64,000 bases of DNA from Ianthella basta (taxonomy: Eukaryota > Porifera > Demospongiae > Verongiida > Ianthellidae). The stretch covers positions 9,622,678-9,686,677 of the forward strand of contig OZ025872.1 of the NCBI GenBank assembly GCA_964019415.1, written 5' to 3'. Below the pieces are notes generated by a model, which saw nothing but the letters and a program-made list of their open reading frames with translations, had not been told where the DNA came from and did not search any database. Below, piece by piece: positions 53,553 through 62,637 of this stretch (position 1 is the first letter of the stretch; each line of letters opens with the position of its first letter). The position numbers and the translations under genes are program-made.

Positions 53553-54932
53553 ATGGCTCAATCCAAGATCAAAGCCCAGACTCACAGCTACAAGGAACAA
53601 GATTACATCTTTGTAGACCAGCCAGAAGAGAACCTAAAGGACTTGGAATGCCCAATCTGCCAAGATATTGTCAGTGAACCATTACTAACCAGTTGTGGGC
53701 ACTTGTTCTGTAGAGAGTGCTACAACAACAAAGGGAGGGATCCTCAGTGTCCTGTGTGCAGGCAAACACACACCACTGTGCCAGACAACCGCACCAACAG
53801 GCTGGTTAAGAGCCTCAGAGTGAGGTGCGTCAACCACCAGTATGGGTGCAAATGGGTGGGGGATTTGAGTGATGAAGTACAACACAGAACGACACAAGGT
53901 TCCTGTCAGTTTGAAGAAATCCCATGTCCATACAACTGTGGTAATACTATACACAGAATGACACAGGCGTGTCATTTACAAGAGTGTCCAAAGCGTCCTC
54001 ACAGATGTAGACACTGTAATAAAGTTGGCCCACATCAGTATGTTGAAGGTGACCATCGAAAAAGCTGTCTCAGGTATCCCGTGAGATGTCCAAATGGCTG
54101 TGATAAACGAATACCCAGAGAAGAGACAGCAAGTTACAGACTGAAGAAAGAATTATTTTCAATGAAAGAAAGGTTGCGATTGGAGGAGCACTGTACACGT
54201 GAGCTTGAGGAGGATGCCAAAGCTAAGGCAGAGTGTATTCGTCAGCTGGAGTGGAACATTACAACTATGACACGTCACATAAGCGACCTGGAAAGGGATA
54301 ATCAAGCAATGAAGAAACGCACACGCCAGCTTAAGAGGGACACTGAAGTAAAGACAGAGCAAATACATGAACTCCAGAGGGACACTGCAGCTAAAAGCGA
54401 ATGGATACTTGAATTTGAGAGGGCTACAGAAACTAGGGCAGATCACACAAACAGTCTTGAGAGAGAAGTCAATAGTATGACAGAGCAGATATGTGGTCTC
54501 CAGAGTGACAACGAATCTAAGAAAGAGCGTATACATGACCTAGAGCTGGATGGTGAGGATAAAGAAGAGCGAATACACCATCTTGAAGGGCAAGTCAAAG
54601 CTATGACACAGCACATATGCGACTTTGAGAGAAATGCCAAGGATATGACTGAACAGCTTCAGAAGGAAAGCGAAGCTAACACTGAGTGCATACGTGAACA
54701 TGAGAAAGCTGCTAAAGCAAAGGATCAGCAAATATGCCATCTTGAGGGGATTGCCAAAAGTAGGGCACAACGAATAACTCGGCTTACAGCAGAAAATTCT
54801 GAAAGGCAGAGGAAACTACAATATGTAAAGAAGTTGATAGTGTTTGCACTGGGTGTAGTTATACTCTTTCATCTCAATCCACTTTACTTCATTCCACTCT
54901 TAGTCTTACTACTAACTGTTGTGTATGCTTAG
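53553..54932 (+). CDS. RING-TRAF zinc finger protein with long coiled coil and membrane anchor (group III)
   Basis: An intronless frame of 459 residues from ATG 53553. Leader (YKEQDYIFVD), RING at about 32-70 (CPIC, CGHLFCREC, CPVC), TRAF fingers to about 190 (GCKWVGDLSD, CPYNCGN, CRHCNKVG, CPNGCDKRI). A coiled coil of about 215 residues follows, built of ~15 units of 14 residues (two heptads) with consensus like LERDTEAKTEHIHE. The C-terminus is hydrophobic in two parts around an NP turn (LIVFALGVVILFHLNPLYF, then PLLVLLLTVVYA). Predicted membrane-anchored, self-associating E3 ligase. Longest intact member of group III. Confidence 0.9.
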   Translation: MAQSKIKAQTHSYKEQDYIFVDQPEENLKDLECPICQDIVSEPLLTSCGHLFCRECYNNKGRDPQCPVCRQTHTTVPDNRTNRLVKSLRVRCVNHQYGCKWVGDLSDEVQHRTTQGSCQFEEIPCPYNCGNTIHRMTQACHLQECPKRPHRCRHCNKVGPHQYVEGDHRKSCLRYPVRCPNGCDKRIPREETASYRLKKELFSMKERLRLEEHCTRELEEDAKAKAECIRQLEWNITTMTRHISDLERDNQAMKKRTRQLKRDTEVKTEQIHELQRDTAAKSEWILEFERATETRADHTNSLEREVNSMTEQICGLQSDNESKKERIHDLELDGEDKEERIHHLEGQVKAMTQHICDFERNAKDMTEQLQKESEANTECIREHEKAAKAKDQQICHLEGIAKSRAQRITRLTAENSERQRKLQYVKKLIVFALGVVILFHLNPLYFIPLLVLLLTVVYA

Positions 54933-55124
54933 TACTAGTGTGTATGACAGTGGTATGCTCAGAGTCATACTACCATGCACTGTATCAGTGTGGCAAAGTG
55001 GTACAAGATGTAAGTGCTGAGTGGCTGAGGCAAACATTGTCTGGCAGTAACAAGATGATGAACCTCCCACTACCAAGGTCCAGGCAGCCTTGTATTCAGA
55101 TTAAACACACAAATAGTATTCACC

Positions 55125-55209
55125 TAGTCTCGCGCGCCAGCCCCTACTATTGCGCAATCGCGCATAGAATAGGCGCAATAAGGGAAATAGGGGCTGGCCC
55201 GCGAGACTA
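55125..55209. mobile_element. TAGTCT hairpin MITE
   Basis: 85 bp; ends TAGTCTCGCGCGCCAGCCCC and complement. Perfect 9-bp duplication GTATTCACC at 55116-55124 and 55210-55218. The related flanks at ~53309-53330 and ~60088-60105 show the same spacer without an insertion. Confidence 0.95.
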
Positions 55210-55262
55210 GTATTCACCTTCTACTCTTACCGTCACAACAATATTCATTCTGTTATAAACAT

Positions 55263-55286
55263 ATTCATAGGTGGGCCACAACTAGA
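55263..55286 (+). promoter_or_regulatory. Conserved ATTCATAGGTGGGC upstream element
   Basis: ATTCATAGGTGGGC plus CACAACTAGA, 110 bp upstream of the ATG at 55396. Confidence 0.5.
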
Positions 55287-55395
55287 GCTACAAATGTTTA
55301 TTTTAAGTAGCTAGATACCAACGTACGGTGGAACAGATACAGAAGACAGAGTGATAGACAGTTCAACCAGTTGTTCCATTTACAACAGTATGTAA

Positions 55396-56418
55396 ATGGC
55401 TCTTACCAAGATCCCAGATCTGACTCATAGTTACAGAGGTCAAGACTACCTTTTTGTAGACCAGTTAGAAGAGAATCTCAAGGAACTGGAGTGTCCCATC
55501 TGTCAAAGTATTGTCAGTGAACCACTATTAACCACTTGTGGGCACTTGTTCTGTAGAGAGTGCTACAAGAAAAAGAAGTTTGCTCACTGCCCTATTTGCA
55601 GACAAGAACACACCACTGTGCCAGACAACCGCACCAATAGGATAGTTAAGAACCTCAGAGTGAGGTGCGTCAACCACCAGTATGGGTGCAAATGGGTGGG
55701 GGATTTGAGTGCTGAAGTACAACACAGAACAACACAAGGTTCCTGTCAGTTTGAAGAAATCCCATGTCCATACAACTGTGGTAATACTATACATAGAATG
55801 ACAAAGGCGTGCCATTTACAAGAGTGTCCAAGGCGTCCTCACAGATGTAGACATTGCAATAAAGAGGGCCCATATCAGTATGTTGAAGGTGACCATCGAA
55901 AAAGCTGTCTCAGGTATCCTGTGAGATGTCCAAATGGCTGTGATGCACGAATACCCAGAGAAGAGACAGCAAGTTACACACTGAAGAAGGAATTATCTTC
56001 AATGAAAGAAAGGTTGCGATTGGAGGAGTACCGTACACATGAGCTTGAGGAGGATGCCAAAGCTAAGGCAGAGTCTATATATCAGCTGGAGTGGGATGTT
56101 GAAGCAATGAACCAGCACATAGATGTCTTAGAAAAAGACACTGAAGCTAAGACCTTTCATTTACACAATGTGGAGAGGGATAATGAAGCAATGACAAAAC
56201 GCGTACATCAGCTTGAGAGGGACATTGGAGAAAAGGCAGAACAAATAAAAGTACTCCAGAGGAATAACCCAGCACTGGGTGCAATCACACTGGGTGCAAT
56301 CACACTGGGTGCAATCGCACTGGGTGCAATCGCACTGGGTGCAATCGCACTCCTTCACCTAAATCCCCTTTACTTCCTTCCACCCTTAGTCTTACTACTA
56401 ACTGTTGTGTATGCTTAG
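55396..56418 (+). CDS. Group III RING protein with in-frame coil deletion and expanded anchor
   Basis: An intronless frame of 340 residues from ATG 55396. RING at about 32-70 (CPIC, CGHLFCREC, CPIC) and TRAF fingers are complete. Compared with 60291-61595 about 113 residues of coiled coil are missing between NPA and LGAI, yet the frame is kept. Right after the junction a 15-bp unit (CTGGGTGCAATCACA-type) is repeated five times, so LGAI(T/A) occurs five times where the sister has it once, lengthening the first hydrophobic segment by 20 residues. The C-terminal anchor is otherwise normal (LLHLNPLYFLPPLVLLL). It may be functional with a short stalk. Confidence 0.88.
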   Translation: MALTKIPDLTHSYRGQDYLFVDQLEENLKELECPICQSIVSEPLLTTCGHLFCRECYKKKKFAHCPICRQEHTTVPDNRTNRIVKNLRVRCVNHQYGCKWVGDLSAEVQHRTTQGSCQFEEIPCPYNCGNTIHRMTKACHLQECPRRPHRCRHCNKEGPYQYVEGDHRKSCLRYPVRCPNGCDARIPREETASYTLKKELSSMKERLRLEEYRTHELEEDAKAKAESIYQLEWDVEAMNQHIDVLEKDTEAKTFHLHNVERDNEAMTKRVHQLERDIGEKAEQIKVLQRNNPALGAITLGAITLGAIALGAIALGAIALLHLNPLYFLPPLVLLLTVVYA

Positions 56419-56567
56419 TACTATGTCTAGTGTGTATAGTAGCAATATGCAGTGAACCACACCATCATGTTCATATGAGTGAAACAAGAAATAGCATGTC
56501 CATTTAATGGCAATTAATGAGTGCTAACATGGCATATAGCTTTTCCATAGTCAGAATATTTTGAGAT

Positions 56568-57335
56568 TTGCTTCAGATGGTGCAAACGCTGAGAATTAAG
56601 TTTGACTCGTTAAGTGTGGGTGGATGACATGTCAGGGTGTCACCTAGTCAAGCTGCTAGCCCCTATTTTGTCATCTTGTGCGCTTTTCTTCCGCCCTGCG
56701 TGAGGTGAAAAAGTAGGAGCTATCAGCTAGACTAGGTGCCACCAGAAGTGTAACAGTAATGGTGAGGATGCATGTACTATAAGGTGGGTTAGGGTAAGGG
56801 GGAAAGAGGCGTGGTGTGTGGTGAGGCATGCGGTTATTGAGTGTGCAGTGCAAGCTGCTTAGTGTAGGGTGAGGGTTACATTTGGTGGGGGGGAGGGGCA
56901 TGTAAAATGTCTGATATCTTTGAATTGAGGAGGCAGCTGCCTCTTGCCTCCTTGCTCCACTGTGTCTTCAAAATAGCTTAGTACTGGATGTCTGCTCTAT
57001 TGGATTTGTATTGTGTGGACACGGAGGCATGATGTACTTCATACACAGGAACCCAGTGTTCACAAAGCTGTCTCTATGTTAGCCCATATAGGTATGGGTG
57101 CATGGCAGACAAGCACAAAGGCGACGTCAGACGAAGGCTCTCTCCACACAGCGGGTATTGGATTTCAACTGTCTTTGCGATTAATATCATTCCTTGAGGA
57201 AAACCTGTAATTAGCCGATTGCTTTCGTTCGAAGATTTATTCATTCGAAACATCACATTTAGCTGTTGTTATGCGCATTTCCTTAATTTCGTTCGCACTT
57301 CGAAGCATTCCTGGGCAGAAATTTCTGTTGGTGCA
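56568..57335 (+). repeat. ~740-bp dispersed repeat, copy 2
   Basis: See 39110-39855. Within this unit the MITE at 56645-56734 occupies the same site. Downstream it runs into CACTTGCGCAAAAT, shared with 62523. Confidence 0.75.
56645..56734. mobile_element. TAGTCT hairpin MITE
   Basis: 90 bp; begins TAGTCAAGCTGCTAGCCCCT, ends AGCTAGACTA; flanks GGTGTCACC and GGTGCCACC, a 9-bp duplication with one change. Confidence 0.85.
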
Positions 57336-57510
57336 GCACGATAGTCACTTGCGCAAAATAGTCCGCCATTTTAATGCTTGCATTTCCATAATACTCCGGA
57401 CTCCGTATTTCCGTGTTTGAAGACACCCCTCCCAGTTTCCTTCCATGCAGATCTACTGCGATTCTTTCTACCGCAGCTGCAGAACACACAGCTGAAGCAC
57501 ACCATAGATA

Positions 57511-57603
57511 ATGGCCCTTTCCAAGACCCAAAAACTGACTCACACCTACAAAGGACTGAACTACATCTTTGTAGACCAGGACACAACTAGTGGTGGACCA
57601 TAA
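57511..57603 (+). pseudogene. Group III leader fragment
   Basis: Thirty codons from ATG 57511 (MALSKTQKLTHTYKGLNYIF, then VDQD) match the group III leader, but the sequence leaves homology before the RING and stops. It sits between the repeat and the 57748 gene, a second broken start in tandem. Confidence 0.75.
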
Positions 57604-57635
57604 CTAGATTCATACTGTATGCATACAATAATTAG

Positions 57636-57659
57636 ATTCATAGGTGGGCAGCAACTAGA
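57636..57659 (+). promoter_or_regulatory. Conserved ATTCATAGGTGGGC upstream element
   Basis: ATTCATAGGTGGGC plus AGCAACTAGA, 89 bp upstream of the ATG at 57748. Confidence 0.45.
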
Positions 57660-57747
57660 TTCAGGCTGACACACAACGTGGCAGGTTTCAAGACCATCAC
57701 TTGTGACAGAGATCTCAACTGGTACTGTTGGCACATTGGCTTATGAA

Positions 57748-58761
57748 ATGGCTGATCCCAAGTTTAAAGACCTGGCTCATAGCTACAAAGACAAAGACTA
57801 CATCTTTACAGGCCAGCTGGAAGTCTCACTCAGGGAGTTGGAGTGTCCTGTTTGCAGACAGATCCTCTGTGAGCCTTTACAAACAAGTTGTGGTCACCTC
57901 CTTTCTAAAGGATGTCATGGAGCGTTGCAAGGTGATGTGAGGTCACCACGGCATCTCTACTTCACAGGAGGTGACCCAGCAACACAGTGGGGAAGCGACA
58001 GGACAAGACGTGGTGTTCAGTGCCCGGTTTGCAGACAAGAACACACCACTGGGCCAGACAGGTTCAATGAGAGGAGAGTGAGGAATCTTCAAGTGAGGTG
58101 CATGAACTACACAGAGGGGTGCAGCTGGGTTGGGAATTTGGGGGATGAGGAGCATCGTAGGAAGAAACAAGATGGTTGTCAATATGAAGAAATCAAATGT
58201 CCACAGAGATGTGGTAGTATTATGCGCAGGGTAGGACTGTCATGCCATATGGATGACTGTCCAAGGCGTTCCTACGATTGTGAATACTGCAGTGAAGAGG
58301 GCCCATATCAGTACATTGTGGGAGATCATCTAGAAACATGTTGCAAATATCCCGTGCAATGTCCTAATGGCTGCAAAGAGAAACTCCCCAGAGAAGAAGT
58401 TTTACATGAAATCAAGCTGAATAGAGATCTGTATATAATGCAAGGGAGGTTGGAGGCTACAGAGGAGCATGTAAGCGAACTGAAGGCTGAAGTCGAAACT
58501 AAGGAACAGCTCATTTATGCTCTGGAAGTAGAAGCACAGTCTTTATGGGATCTTCAAAGCAACAACAAAACTAAGACAGCACGCAATCACGAACTTGAGG
58601 AGGATGCCAGAGCTACAGCAACGCAAATACGTGAGCTGGTAGCGGCAAAGACTAGCATGAATAATGAAAGTTCTCACTTGCGGGAGCAACTAGAATCAAT
58701 TACAACAAGAGACAGATATCTGGTCTACATAATTACACTAATTCCAATAACGGGGTGTTAG
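57748..58761 (+). CDS. Group III protein with degenerate, interrupted RING
   Basis: An intronless frame of 337 residues from ATG 57748 (MADPKFKDLAHSYKDKDYIF); an upstream extension has only a GTG. The RING region starts normally (CPVCRQILCEPLQTSCGH) but the next Cys is Ser (LLSKGC where sisters have LFCxxC), and ~35 residues rich in Gly/Arg separate it from the last pair (CPVC). Zinc binding is probably impaired, so E3 activity is doubtful. TRAF fingers are good (GCSWVGNLGD, CEYCSEEG, CPNGCKE). The coiled coil is different from other group III members (LKAEVETKEQLIYALEVEA) and the C-terminus is only a short hydrophobic stretch (YLVYIITLIPITGC). It may be a RING-dead regulator or a gene in decay. 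Confidence 0.8.
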   Translation: MADPKFKDLAHSYKDKDYIFTGQLEVSLRELECPVCRQILCEPLQTSCGHLLSKGCHGALQGDVRSPRHLYFTGGDPATQWGSDRTRRGVQCPVCRQEHTTGPDRFNERRVRNLQVRCMNYTEGCSWVGNLGDEEHRRKKQDGCQYEEIKCPQRCGSIMRRVGLSCHMDDCPRRSYDCEYCSEEGPYQYIVGDHLETCCKYPVQCPNGCKEKLPREEVLHEIKLNRDLYIMQGRLEATEEHVSELKAEVETKEQLIYALEVEAQSLWDLQSNNKTKTARNHELEEDARATATQIRELVAAKTSMNNESSHLREQLESITTRDRYLVYIITLIPITGC

Positions 58762-60140
58762 CTCTTAAATGTTTCACCTAAGCACTGTAATGTGTATGAC
58801 AATTTCTTGTGCATTAAAATGATACAATACATGAGTAAAGTGCTTGCCACCAACACAGTAATGTGTACAGTACGTACGTATCTGTACGGGATGGTGTACG
58901 CACAGTACATACATATGAGGATCAAAGACAAAAAGTAGCACTATCTATTCCAACACACACAGACACACAAGTGAATGAAGTTGTATGACACCTGAGCATG
59001 CATGCACCCCATCTTGACACAACTATGTACGTCCATACACACTCCAACAAACATTTCAATGGGACCTACACCTACAGCTATGGAGATGTCTAACAAGGGT
59101 AAAGAGCACCATAGCTACATGTCTGCTGCCAGGTAATTCACTCCTTAATTCAATCTCTGCTGTGCACTTTCTATCACAGTCAGTAAAACCTCTGAGCAAC
59201 CTAACCAGTTAAAGCATACTAATGAGATTCATACTATATCATGTGACACAATGCCACAATGAGAGCCAGTCCTACTAAAATCAGATTCATAGGTATGCCG
59301 CACTGGCTGCAGCACCTGTACATCTAAATCAGGTTTGAACTTGGATTCAAACTGAGGTGAACTTTGGCTATGCAGTCACATGTGTCAATATACACAGGAA
59401 TGAACACAGGTTACGGTGTGAGAAACCAGCATGACAGCTTGAGAGAAACAGAGTGATAATGAAGTTCATTCTCTGCTTGTTGCTTGGCTGACACTACAGA
59501 GTGAATTGGCACTGCTAAGTGCAAATACATACTGTACATGCGTAGATATCACATTGTTACTTAATGTTGATCATGTGACCTCCAGCTAATAGGATCTTTT
59601 ATAATGGGTCACATGACTGAGGGTTAAATCGCTTAATGCACACTAAATTAAATAGCTAATGCGCAACTTTCAACTTGATAATCCTGGCCTTAATGTGCGC
59701 AGCTTGCTAGCCTAAAACAATAAGTTTGACTCGGTTCAGACTACATGCCGCCCTCTCAAATAGCAAGCCAGTCAGCAACATAGTCTTGGATGAACATTTG
59801 GACTTTCCGCATCCGTACCGGGCAACAGAAGTCGGCCGCCGGCTTTTCCGCATTCGCGGCCAAAGAGCTGAAGTTGACCATATGGGATAGGCATATGGAG
59901 TGAGTGGCAGTGCCTTCATTGTGTCCAGAACTGTGAAACTGCTCACTGCATGAAACAAGTTGTAATGCAATGTTTACAATGCTGAGTAGCTGAGACGGAC
60001 ACTGTCTAACAGTAAAAAGATGATGAACCTCCTATTACATCATTCCAATGTCCAAGCTGCATAGTATCCAGATTAAACACACAAATAGTATTCATCCTCT
60101 AGTCATACCATCACAATGATATTCATTCTATAATAAACAT
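58762..60140. repeat. 3' flank of the 57748 gene, duplicated at 63381-64000
   Basis: 58762-59400 is nearly identical to 63381-64000, the end of the window. A partial ATTCATAGGTATGCCGC word at ~59286 is not followed by a gene. The rest to 60140 contains no recognised gene. Confidence 0.75.
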
Positions 60141-60164
60141 ATTCATAGGTGGGCCACAACTAGC
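60141..60164 (+). promoter_or_regulatory. Conserved ATTCATAGGTGGGC upstream element
   Basis: ATTCATAGGTGGGC plus CACAACTAGC, 127 bp upstream of the ATG at 60291. Confidence 0.5.
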
Positions 60165-60290
60165 GTGGTAGTCATTTTTGTTAGTCACAAGTACCAACGT
60201 ATCTAGACTTTACAGTGATTCTGTGAAGGGAACACAAGGTGGAAGAGTGATATTCAGCTCAACCAGTTGTTCCTTTACAGCAGTATGTAA

Positions 60291-61595
60291 ATGGCTCTTG
60301 CCAAGATCCCAGATCTGACTCATAGTTACAGAGGCCAAGACTACATCTTTGTAGACCAGTTAGAAGAGAATCTCAAGGAACTGGAGTGTCCCATCTGTCA
60401 AAGTATTGTCAGTGAACCACTATTAACCACTTGTGGGCACTTGTTTTGTAAAGAGTGCTACCACACAGGGAGGAATACTCAGTGCCCACTTTGCAGGCAA
60501 GAACACGCCACTGTGCCAGACAAGCGTACCGATAGGATAGTTAAAAGCCTTCAAGTGAGGTGTGTCAACCACCAGTATGGGTGCAAATGGGTGGGGGATT
60601 TGAGTGGTGAAGAACGACACAGAACAGCACAAGGTTCCTGTCAGTTTGTTGAAATCCCATGTCCATACAAATGTGGTAACACTATACGCAAGGTGACACA
60701 GACACATCATTTACAACAAGAGTGTCCAAAGCGTCCTCACAGATGTAGACACTGTAATAAAGTTGGCCCACATCAGTACGTTGAAGGTGACCATCGAAAA
60801 AGCTGTCTCAGGTATCCTGTGAGATGTCCAAATGGCTGTGATGCACTAATACCCAGAGAAGAGACAGCAAGTTACAGACTGAAGAAAGAAGTATCTTCAA
60901 TGAAAGAAAGGTTGCGATTGGAAGAGCACCGTACACGTGAGCTTGAGGAGGATGCCAAAGCTAAGGCAGAGTCTATACGTCAGCTGGAGTGGGATGCCGA
61001 AGCAATGAACCAGCACATAGATGCCTTAGAAAGGGACACTGAAGCTAAGACCTTTCATTTACACAATGTGGAGAGGGATAAGGAAGCAATGACAAAACGC
61101 GTACATCAGCTTGAGAGGGACATTAGAGCAAAGGCAGAACAAATAGAAGTACTCCAGAGGGATAACCCAGCCGGGAAAGAGCATATACTTGACCTTAAGT
61201 TGGATATTGAAGCTAAAAACGAGCGCATACACATTTTGGAGGATGAAAGGAGAGCTATGGCAAAGCGTATATGTGATCTTGAGAGGAAGGCCAACGATAA
61301 GACAGAACAGTTACGCCAGCTTCAGAAGGAAAATAAAGCAAAGACAGAGAACATACGTGAAATCGAGAGGACTGCTAAAGCTAAAGCAAAACACATACAT
61401 TATTTTGAGAGGGTTACCAAAAGTAAAACACAACAAATAACTCAGCTTACAGCAGAAAATTCTGAAAGGCAGAGGAAACTACAATATGTAAAGAAGTTGA
61501 TAGTGTTTGCACTGGGTGCAATCGCACTCCTTCACCTAAATCCTCTTTACTTCCTTCCACTCTTAGTCTTACTACTAACTGTTGTGTATGCTTAG
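60291..61595 (+). CDS. RING-TRAF zinc finger protein with long coiled coil and membrane anchor (group III)
   Basis: An intronless frame of 434 residues from ATG 60291 (MALAKIPDLTHSYRGQDYIF). RING at about 32-68 (CPIC, CGHLFCKEC, CPLC), TRAF fingers to ~190, a coiled coil of ~13 units of 14 residues (LERDTEAKTFHLHNVERDKE), and a C-terminal hydrophobic hairpin (LIVFALGAIALLHLNPLYF, then LLVLLLTVVYA). It is the full-length sister of 55396-56418 and shows what that copy lost. Predicted membrane-anchored E3 ligase. Confidence 0.9.
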   Translation: MALAKIPDLTHSYRGQDYIFVDQLEENLKELECPICQSIVSEPLLTTCGHLFCKECYHTGRNTQCPLCRQEHATVPDKRTDRIVKSLQVRCVNHQYGCKWVGDLSGEERHRTAQGSCQFVEIPCPYKCGNTIRKVTQTHHLQQECPKRPHRCRHCNKVGPHQYVEGDHRKSCLRYPVRCPNGCDALIPREETASYRLKKEVSSMKERLRLEEHRTRELEEDAKAKAESIRQLEWDAEAMNQHIDALERDTEAKTFHLHNVERDKEAMTKRVHQLERDIRAKAEQIEVLQRDNPAGKEHILDLKLDIEAKNERIHILEDERRAMAKRICDLERKANDKTEQLRQLQKENKAKTENIREIERTAKAKAKHIHYFERVTKSKTQQITQLTAENSERQRKLQYVKKLIVFALGAIALLHLNPLYFLPLLVLLLTVVYA

Positions 61596-61737
61596 TACTA
61601 TGTCTAGTGTGTATAGTAGCAATATGCAGTGAACCACACCATCATGTACATATGAGTGAAACAAGAAATAGCATGCCCATTTAATGGCAATTAATGAGTG
61701 CTAACATGGCATATAGCTTTTCCATAGTCAGAATATT

Positions 61738-62515
61738 TTGAGATTTGCTTCAGATGGTGCAAACGTTGAGAATTGAGTTTGACTCGTTAAGTGTGGGTGG
61801 ATGACATGTCAGGGTGTCACCTAGTCAAGCTGCTAGCCCCTATTTTGTCATCTCGTGCGCTTTTCTTCCACCCTGTGTGAGGTGAAAAAGTAGGAGCTAT
61901 CAGCTAGACTAGGTGCCACCAGAAGTGTAACAGTAATGGTGAGGATGCATGTACTATAAGGTGGGTTAGGGTAAGGGGGAAAGAGGCGTGGTGTGTGGTG
62001 AGGCATGCGGTTATTGAGTGTGCAGTGCAAGCTGCTTAGTGTAGGGTGAGGGTTACATTTGGTGGGGGGGAGGGGCATGTGAAATGTCTGATATCTTGGA
62101 ATTGAGGAGGCAGCTGCCTCTTGCCTCCTTGCTCTACTGTGTCTTCAAAATAGCTTAGTACTGAATGTGTGCTCTATTGGATTTGTATTGTGTGGACACG
62201 AAGGCATGATGTACTTCATACACAGGAACCCAGTGTTCACAAAGCTGTCTCTATGTTAGCCCATACAGGTATGGGTGCATGGCAGACAAGCACAAAGGCG
62301 ACGTCAGATGAAGGCTCTCTCCACACAGTGGGTATTGGATTTCAACTGTCTTCGCAATTAATATCATTCCTTGAGGAAAACCTGTAATTAGCCGATTGCT
62401 TTCGTTCGAAGATTTATTCATTCGAAACATCACATTTAGCTGTTGTTATACATATTTCCTTAATTTCGGTCGCACTTCGAAGCATTCCTGGGCAGAAATT
62501 TCTGTTGGTGCAGCA
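61738..62515 (+). repeat. ~740-bp dispersed repeat, copy 3
   Basis: Nearly identical to 56568-57335 as part of the ~4.9-kb tandem duplication of 55.3-59.4 kb to 60.1-64.0 kb. Confidence 0.85.
61822..61911. mobile_element. TAGTCT hairpin MITE
   Basis: Passive copy of 56645-56734 carried by segmental duplication; same flanks GGTGTCACC and GGTGCCACC. Confidence 0.85.
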
Positions 62516-62637
62516 CAATAGTCACTTGCGCAAAACAGTCTGCCATTTTAATGCTTGCAATTCCGTAATACTCCGTACTCTGTATTTCCGTGTTTGAAGA
62601 CACCCCTCCCAGTTTCCTGCCCTTTGCGCAATATGAA

